Shown here: piece after piece, positions 57,783-64,000 of the stretch
Numbering within the stretch: the first letter of the stretch is position 1
Layout: each line of letters starts with the position of its first letter
NCBI GenBank assembly: GCA_001695595.3
Contig: MBPM02000052.1
Location: forward strand, 186,001-250,000
DNA: 64,000 nt
Reading direction: 5' to 3'
DNA from: Plasmopara viticola
Taxonomy: Eukaryota > Oomycota > Peronosporomycetes > Peronosporales > Peronosporaceae
Program-made: the position numbers and the translations under genes
The notes under the pieces: model-generated
Databases searched by the model: none
What the model was told of the DNA's origin: nothing
Seen by the model: the letters and a program-made list of their open reading frames with translations, nothing else

Positions 57783-59096
57783 TTAGCCAGTGCTTTTGTC
57801 ATAGATACCACCGAGGCTGAGCTCGAGTTCGCTATCTTTGAGCGTCAATGTAGTGGAGGCGGGCGCCAACGACTTTGAAGTGTGCGCCTTCGGGTGCGTA
57901 TACGGGACAAAAGCACTGCTTGCACCGCCAAAGTTGAATCTCGATTTCAAAGGAGGGACGGAGTAATCCCCTAAAGTCGCCGAGAGTGGCATAAGCGCCT
58001 TCGAACTCCGCATTTTCGGTTGCTTCAATGGAAGACTGACGGTGTCGGCGTTGCTGTCAAAGGTGCGCTTTGATCGTTGAGTGAAGACAAATCGGTCACT
58101 ATGAGACATCATTGCCGCGTTAAGTGGCTCAAACGGACGCGAACTCAGCCCTTTGGAGTGCTTATGAAGAGTCGTACCACTGCTTGAGTCTTTGTTGCCA
58201 CCAAGAGTGTGCTTCAATTTCGATGGCGCGTCGATCAAATCCGGCCGCTCTTGTTTAAAAATGTCGTACATCCGCACCCATCTCTGGTAATGCATATTCA
58301 GCAAGCTATTCAGCACGTCGAGTCTCAGCGAATCCGGCGACCCTTGCCAACGATACCGCCACTTTTTAGACGAGCTTATACTCCGCATATCAGAGCGCAC
58401 ATTTTGCCTCGCTTGCCAAATAAGCTTAAGTCGGTCGTCTTTGCTGGAACTTGGCACGATCATGGTCCAGATTAAGGACGTCTCTTCGGCAGTCGGGTTT
58501 AAATTGTGGCCACAGAGCTGGCCAAACTTTGTATAAACTCGCTGGATCATGTCCTTGTGCTGGTCATGTACAGCTATTGGCTTGAAACCTCTCAGGTCGA
58601 TGCTCCACGAGCCAATTTCGAAATCGATCTGCTCTCGGCTGGAAACATCATGAGAAGCACCGCCGATGGGGGTGGTAGCACTAAATGGCCCCCAAAGTTT
58701 GTTTAATGCCGTCTTTGCGCCTGTAAGCGCCTTTGACAGACCTTCGTCTGGAACGTGTGGCATGTTTTCCACACCCTCTGCAGCGTGTGGTATCGTTTCC
58801 ACACCCTCTGCAGCATTTGGCATCGTTTCCACACCCTCTGCAGCGCGTGGCATCGTATCCATACCCTTGTTGATTATATCCGCCAGAATAGAATAGAAAG
58901 AGCGCTCTTCATTAGCCAAGTCGTCGTGTACGTCACGGCTTTCTCGAAGAAATCGGTTCGGCAGCGTCTTCATGACAGCATTAACTGCTTTGACGACATC
59001 AGAATCGTAGATTTGAAGTTGGTGGCCAGATCTACTAAATTCCTGACTGCTGGCCACGACGAGAAGCGCAGTTATGATGTAATACGCGCCACGCAT
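57783..59096 (-). CDS. Secreted RxLR effector, canonical RFLR with EAR-like C-terminus (gene 5)
   Basis: This 437-residue protein begins with the family signal segment, whose end differs from the others (SSQEFSRSG). RFLR is at 48-51 and EER at 63-65 in DDLANEERSF. Four decapeptide repeats (81-120) are very regular, for example TMPNAAEGVE and TIPHAAEGVE. The helical core (about 168-290) includes HYQRWV at 269-274. A basic QRSKRT patch is at 340-345. One C-terminal 26-residue unit lies at about 376-401. LELSL at 424-428 fits the plant EAR pattern LxLxL and is followed by GGIY and the usual family stop. The core is shorter in one helix than in genes 1-3. Upstream on the minus strand is CCGATGGTACCGGTACTAA. 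Delivery into host cells and an effect on host transcription are inferred, not shown. Confidence 0.93.
   Translation of the reverse strand: MRGAYYIITALLVVASSQEFSRSGHQLQIYDSDVVKAVNAVMKTLPNRFLRESRDVHDDLANEERSFYSILADIINKGMDTMPRAAEGVETMPNAAEGVETIPHAAEGVENMPHVPDEGLSKALTGAKTALNKLWGPFSATTPIGGASHDVSSREQIDFEIGSWSIDLRGFKPIAVHDQHKDMIQRVYTKFGQLCGHNLNPTAEETSLIWTMIVPSSSKDDRLKLIWQARQNVRSDMRSISSSKKWRYRWQGSPDSLRLDVLNSLLNMHYQRWVRMYDIFKQERPDLIDAPSKLKHTLGGNKDSSSGTTLHKHSKGLSSRPFEPLNAAMMSHSDRFVFTQRSKRTFDSNADTVSLPLKQPKMRSSKALMPLSATLGDYSVPPLKSRFNFGGASSAFVPYTHPKAHTSKSLAPASTTLTLKDSELELSLGGIYDKSTG
58737..58856 (-). repeat. Four tandem 30-bp coding repeats in effector gene 5
   Basis: The units encode residues 81-120 with period exactly ten. 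The first three share MP/IP...AAEGVE; the fourth is diverged. The same position is repeated three times in genes 1 and 3 and four times in gene 4, while gene 2 has four units with a seven-residue break. Confidence 0.93.
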
Positions 59097-59156
59097 TGAG
59101 TCAGTACTGGGCGGGAAATCGAATCAATACATTAAAAATTGTTGGCTGAATTAGAT

Positions 59157-59175
59157 TTAGTACCGGTACCATCGG
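59157..59175 (-). promoter_or_regulatory. Candidate upstream motif of effector gene 5
   Basis: Read on the minus strand, CCGATGGTACCGGTACTAA lies about 60-80 bases before the start codon. It contains the palindrome GGTACCGGTACC in part and resembles the element upstream of gene 3. Confidence 0.35.
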
Positions 59176-62100
59176 ATTATACTGTCCTCATACAAAAATG
59201 ATACAATGTAAATAATTGTGATTCAGTATGAGTAAAATTTAATTGCTATAGCGTAATTTAGTTATATACTCGAAATTATAGTCGATCTCAGGTATCAATC
59301 TAATTTCCAGCAAATTCAATGTGAAAAAAGAGAGATCCACACGGCAATTTTGCTTGCGAACAAAGTACTGTGCGCTTTCGTAAAGAGATCCATGTTGCGT
59401 ACACTCTTCAATTAATTCATAATTTCTTTAAAAGGAGCCATGTCCAAGTCGTCTACGTAGAGTCGTCGTCGACAATAACGTACGACGTCACTAAAGTCGT
59501 GAGAATTATTGGTATGGCTGGAACCGCTGGCGTGGGGATACAACCGTCAATGTGACGATTTGTCCGGACAAAATGTAACATCACCGCATATAAATGCCCC
59601 GTACATTTTCCTTTTTTTAGTGTTAACTTCGACGCAAAATATTTTTGAGAGGTAGGGCTATCCACGATATTGACCAAGATTACGATGATGCAGCCCAAAT
59701 CTCGGAAACTTTATCAGTCATAATTGCAAACAAAGTATGGGTAGAAAAACCCAAATTGAATTTGTCGTAAAAACTGATATGGTCCAAATTGCACTGCGAC
59801 TTAAAGTCGATAGATGAGTCGGAATCTACCGATTCCAATCAAGCTCGGTGGCGAGAAAATGCACGCTTGTTGGAATTCCATTCAGTGGCAGAAATCGACA
59901 GCCAATCGATTCGGCGTAGTAGCAGCTGGACTAACCGTTGTCGTGTTGTCGCAAATATAGCATAGTGTGTCTAGATTCTCATAGGCAGTCTCAAATAATT
60001 TTGAAGTATTCACTATACATATGTATACATGTCAGTAAAACATTCTAGATTAGCATTGCTAGATACCCAAATATATATTCCAGAAACTTATAAGCTCGAG
60101 AGAGAATCCAGCTTTATTGCTTCCGGTGCCATTTATTCTAGAAAGCAGCAACATTAGCCGTATTATCGATCGCGTCGTGTTAGCTCCCCCCTCCAAAGAA
60201 TGTAAGGGCTGTGGCGTGCATTGACCATTATGGTCTAAAAAAATCACGGCATGTCAGAAATTCCGTTCTGTTAAACTAGTCATTTCGTACTGCTATCTAA
60301 CATGCATTGAGTGCAGGTCTAGACAAATTTGCCTTTCTCGGAAGGAACACATGATTTTGGCAGCATACTCATGTCGTAGAAGTGCTCCTTCAGACAATAA
60401 CTTGATAAATCCTCCAAACACCAATTTGTTTAGCAATAAGAATCAATCAGTAGCTGTACTAGTCGCAGCGTAATCATTTCGGCCTCTCCTTTAAAAGGTA
60501 ACTGTAAAGCTGATTGGTTCAGTGGGAGCACTCGTGGAGGTTGCCTCCCTCACCACACCGTTGCCTTTCCACTGTGTTATTCCAGCTGCTACATTATTCG
60601 ATAAATCTGTAGTCCAAATGTCAATTAAAGAATTTTTTGCTGGGCTTTCGCTAGCCTAGGCCCGCTAAATTTGGCGTACACTTCGATCTACATGACCTCA
60701 ATCAATTTTTCAACAAATAAATGTTACGATCTAGAGCGTAGAAACGCCTACAGCCATATCACGTGGAGGACAATTCTTTGGCTTGCATTTAGGGCCTTCG
60801 GATGTTGTACCCTAGAAACGTGTGAGCTCGCGCTGTGGCCTCTAAACGTTTCGTAGTCAGCGCTTGATGTGCGGAAGCAAAGCAACCTTCTTCCAAGCCT
60901 AATAGCACTGTCATGTGGCAGAGAATATGAGTCCACAGTGCTGTACACTAATTCATGCATTTTGAACTCAAAGCGACTTAAGCGACACAATTAAGGCGGC
61001 AGAATCTACTTCCAAGCCGTCGACAAATTACTCGTAGGAAACCTCTTGCTGTAAAAGTTTAGTCAAATGTCATTTTGAGCTTGGCAAAAGCAAACTATAT
61101 TCTCTTTTCGTCATGCAGATATCAAACAAACTTTTGTGTTCCGATACGACTAACAGAAGAGAATGCGATGTAGAATTAAAAGCGCTCGTGGCCGTTGTAA
61201 GTATCGCCATTGCCACGATTTGTTATGGGATTTGGTTTTAGAAATGGTCGGAATATACTTAACACGGTGCAGTCCAATTGATTCAATGCTCTGTAATTTC
61301 TGTTGCATCTAAGTAATTAGTTTATTATAACAACTGATATGTCAGAAAAATGAAGCGAGGCACTGAACGATAATATTGAAGGGATGTCTTACTGAACATT
61401 GGAAGGATAATTTGTATAGCTTTGACAGGAGAGTGCCGAGATTAGAAATATTGTCACAAAAGGATTTGGAAGAACTAAAATTAGACCAGCCAAATCGATT
61501 GTGTAAATTTTAACGAAATGATAGGCCAAGATGCAATCCTCAAGTACCTCCACGGCTTTGACATAACCTTATATGCGTAGCCTGACGAACACTCTATTTG
61601 TTAAGCTCGTAGCACAGCTTTTAATTTGTAGTATCTGTCGTAAGCAGAAATAATTGTTGGAGGTGCGGTAATTTTTGTAGATTTTTTCATTGTAAGTAAC
61701 CCAGCAGATGCGAAATGGCTTACTGTCGGAATTGCTGGATTTGTTTGTTTCTTAAGCCCTCGTTAGACGACCATACCGCATAAGATCACCATCTCATTGG
61801 CACAACTGCACACTCTAGCTTTATATTGAAGCTTCCCCACGATCGCGCTCTTCATTTTTGAGAATACGTTAAAGCTAGAATCTGCGAGCGTGGCAATTTG
61901 GTCTCCCAAGTTAGATACCTGTCAATTTTATTACGTAGTATTAAGTTCCTCGATCCATAGTGTATAATCTCACCCCGCAGCTTACCGGTAACGGCTATTG
62001 CGCCATATAAAATCATCAATGCTCAACCACATACGCAATAGTGCTATCCATAGGGATAGGCGAAAGCTAGATGAAGCATAAAAGAATGACAGTCTTGAGG

Positions 62101-62709
62101 ATGACAGCAGTTGATGGCTGAGAGCCCTCGATTCGGCTGCAGAAGGAAAAGAAATCGTAAGTACTCTCCATTTAATATCACTAACCAGTTTGAAGCACTC
62201 CTCCCTCTTCATCGACTTCGCTTCGCTCGCCGATCAAGCCTCGTCCATCGACTGACCTACAAGAAGCTTCCTCCGCGACTGTGTAACATGATCGCACTTG
62301 TCGTGTAAGATTCAAATGTTAAAGGAAAGGGTGCTCGTTGTCACATATTGAAAGCAAGTTATTCTGGGATTACTGGTACGAGCCACATATTGAATATAGT
62401 AGATTACAAAGGGTAACGATTCAACGTTGAGTGGTTGCTTAGTGTCGTTGCACGCACGGAACGCCTTCAGTTGGTCTACGACTTACTGCTCTTGCCTTCT
62501 AGTGAATTCTTGTATCGCTGCTGAAAGCACACGGAAAACTCCTTGTCAAATTACCTACTCGACTTTTCTTGTTCCACAGACATTACTAGTGAGCGGTTTC
62601 GTTCGGCTTCTTTGTATGGAAAGATCCACAAATCATGAACACCACTGAGTATCTAAAGAGCCGTAAAAAAGAGCTCGACACGCTTTGAAAGAACAAGGGG
62701 TTAATAACG
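59176..62709. other. Intergenic, no gene supported
   Basis: All open frames are at most 82 codons with no motif. AT-rich throughout; I recognise no repeat family here. Confidence 0.4.
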
Positions 62710-63123
62710 GTGAAACAGCTGAAGGTTGTTCAATTTACATCTTCGATTGTTGAGAGTCAGGGGCCGGAAATTTGGTGCACGACATTTCTGAAAGTCTATA
62801 GCGTCATATTCAGCAAGCCCAAGAGCTTATGGAGGCCAAGTAGACCACTCTATCCTTTCATACAAAGACAGTTTTTTGTATTGTCAAGGTTTTCGCAAGG
62901 TCTGGAAAGTAATACACAAAGGCTGAGAAGTCCAACAAAGAAAGAAGCCGTACGGCTGGGCGCCCATCTCCAAACCCAAGACTTCGTCGACAAAACCAAT
63001 AAAGTACTCTTGACGAAAATGAAGCTTTACGACCAACGTCGCGCTCAAGCTCACGAGCGCCGACTCCGCAATATGCGGCAAAAGCCAATGGCTAAGCGAC
63101 TTCAACCACTCAGGCTAATGTAA
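62710..63123 (+). CDS. Unrecognised 137-codon open frame, possibly a relic
   Basis: The C-terminal half is strongly basic and helical (KLYDQRRAQAHERRLRNMRQ). After the stop at 63,121 a different register gives a glutamine-rich piece (PSYPTQQQLSYFTQ, about 63,176-63,217), which suggests a broken longer gene. No start context or domain allows naming. It might belong to a retroelement that includes the gag relic further right. Confidence 0.25.
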   Translation: MKQLKVVQFTSSIVESQGPEIWCTTFLKVYSVIFSKPKSLWRPSRPLYPFIQRQFFVLSRFSQGLESNTQRLRSPTKKEAVRLGAHLQTQDFVDKTNKVLLTKMKLYDQRRAQAHERRLRNMRQKPMAKRLQPLRLM

Positions 63124-63493
63124 TTCCTTCTGCAGCGATAAGCCAATCCACTGTGTCCATGCAGCAATAGCCGTCGTATCCCACTCAACAACAACTGTCG
63201 TATTTCACTCAGATGCACATCAAGCCCAAATGCAAGCTCGATACAAGCCTATATGCAACAGGCTAGTGAGCGCTTCGAGTTTCTTTTCGGATGAAAGTAA
63301 AGCAGAAGAAAAAAAGTCATCTTATGTATGGAGGGAAGTTTGGTGAAGATATTGATTTATGAATAATCGCTACAAAACAGTACAAAGCCAGTAGGCGCCA
63401 CTTGATGACAATAGAGTCGTCAGACTTTGTGACGCTTATTTTAAGAAAGTTTAGGCAAACTCGTTTTTGATTGGTAGTGGGCCTTTTTAACCG

Positions 63494-63521
63494 ACTGCAA
63501 GCGCGTCCACGCGCTTGCAGT
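63494..63521. repeat. Perfect 13-bp palindrome with CC centre
   Basis: Arms 63,494-63,506 and 63,509-63,521 are exact reverse complements around CC, the same centre as the palindrome in effector gene 2. No terminator or promoter function is implied. Confidence 0.95.
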
Positions 63522-63612
63522 GGGCAATGTTCAAAGTTCAACTGCGCACACACTTCAGTCATATATTTTTAAGTATTAATTAATTTTAAAGCAGAACTGT
63601 CACCCGAAACAA

Positions 63613-64000
63613 ATGGAAATTTGGGGAAAACTGAGCTTTCGGGGTGCAACTATCCACGAGCACGTCTTCACATTCCAGAACTTGGTGTCCAAGATTAAGT
63701 TGGAAATCAGTGAATTGGAAAAGCGCTTCTTTTGTAAATAAATTACAAGAAATGACCGCAAAAAAAGTAAGTAGAGAGTCCGAGTACTGCATTGAAGTTG
63801 CCTTCAACTTCGAATTTGCAAATTGTTTGGGTAGACGAAATTGTATATCGACCAAGTCGTTCAAGAGGGTGCCCATACAAATAAGTCATCGTGCGAACAG
63901 GTCACGACCTTAAACCAAAGCGTTTCAAAATAAGAAGGACAACGACCGGACTAAAACGACATCATGCAACAATTGTGGCGTTGTCGGCTACATATCGCCG
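63613..64000 (+). pseudogene. Broken copia-type gag remnant, running off the window
   Basis: From 63,613 one frame gives GATIHEHVFTFQNLVSKIK, then SELEKRFF and a stop, which matches the style of the gag (UBN2-like) domain of copia retrotransposons. After loss of frame, a plus-strand frame at 63,960-64,000 encodes C-N-N-C-G-V-V-G-Y, the start of a CCHC zinc knuckle in which the usual histidine appears as tyrosine. The remainder lies outside the window. At least one stop and frame change separate the two parts, so this is not functional. Confidence 0.6.

Noticed and set aside
62158..62200. Possible short intron with GTAAGT and ACTAACCAG
   Set aside because: It would be only about 32 bases long, too short for a typical oomycete intron, and neither side has a supported coding frame. 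A similar GTGAGT...TTAG pair at 31,790 was rejected for the same reason.
1..64000. tRNA genes, rRNA genes, CRISPR arrays and operon-like gene clusters
   Set aside because: Looking for B-box-like GGTTCGA sequences with acceptor pairing gave no convincing tRNA; the one clear GGTTCGAA (20,667) is LINE coding sequence. No regular spacer-repeat array or rRNA core was seen. A tRNA or infernal scan would be decisive.

Overview
The window looks like a gene-sparse, repeat-rich stretch of an oomycete genome, most likely a downy mildew close to Plasmopara viticola. The evidence is five paralogous intact genes (435-514 codons, no introns) that each encode a secretion signal, an RxLR or RxLR-like tetrad at residues 48-51, and an EER at residues 63-65. 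The protein style, with a start such as MRGAYY, an ASSQ segment, a DDLANEERSF stretch and an LSLGGIY end, is that of the large Plasmopara RxLR effector family. The species is an inference from remembered family style, not from a search. I see no bacterial gene layout, CRISPR array, rRNA or convincing tRNA.

Layout: 1-60 holds a degraded 3' piece of another effector gene (minus strand). From about 60 to 17,400 there is no intact gene, only decayed coding remnants and old dispersed repeats. Effector gene 1 (plus) lies at 18,856-20,163, gene 2 (plus) at 27,011-28,354, gene 3 (minus) at 36,408-37,952, a dead effector copy (plus) at 46,353-46,460, gene 4 (minus) at 47,859-49,193 and gene 5 (minus) at 57,783-59,096. 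Gene midpoints are about 8-11 kb apart. The right edge (63,613-64,000) carries a broken copia-type gag with part of a zinc knuckle. Between the genes, at least eight families of strongly diverged repeats occur two or three times each.

The clearest mobile element is a young non-LTR retrotransposon family. A 1.07 kb internally deleted copy (20,460-21,530) still encodes the start of an AP-like endonuclease fused to the C-terminal end of a reverse transcriptase. Five copies of about 320-330 bp share one composite structure made from pieces of that same element. All six have 10-15 bp target duplications and short pentamer-like 3' tails, and all lie within about 1.6 kb of an effector gene.

The effector genes are probably independent secreted virulence proteins acting in host cells rather than a pathway. 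They share a helical tryptophan-rich core and differ in modules: decapeptide repeats after EER (three or four copies), a 26-residue C-terminal repeat expanded to four copies in gene 3, changed RxLR tetrads in genes 2-4, and an EAR-like LxLxL C-terminus in genes 1 and 5 only. The locus therefore looks like a tandem and segmentally duplicated effector cluster under rapid birth, decay and remodelling.
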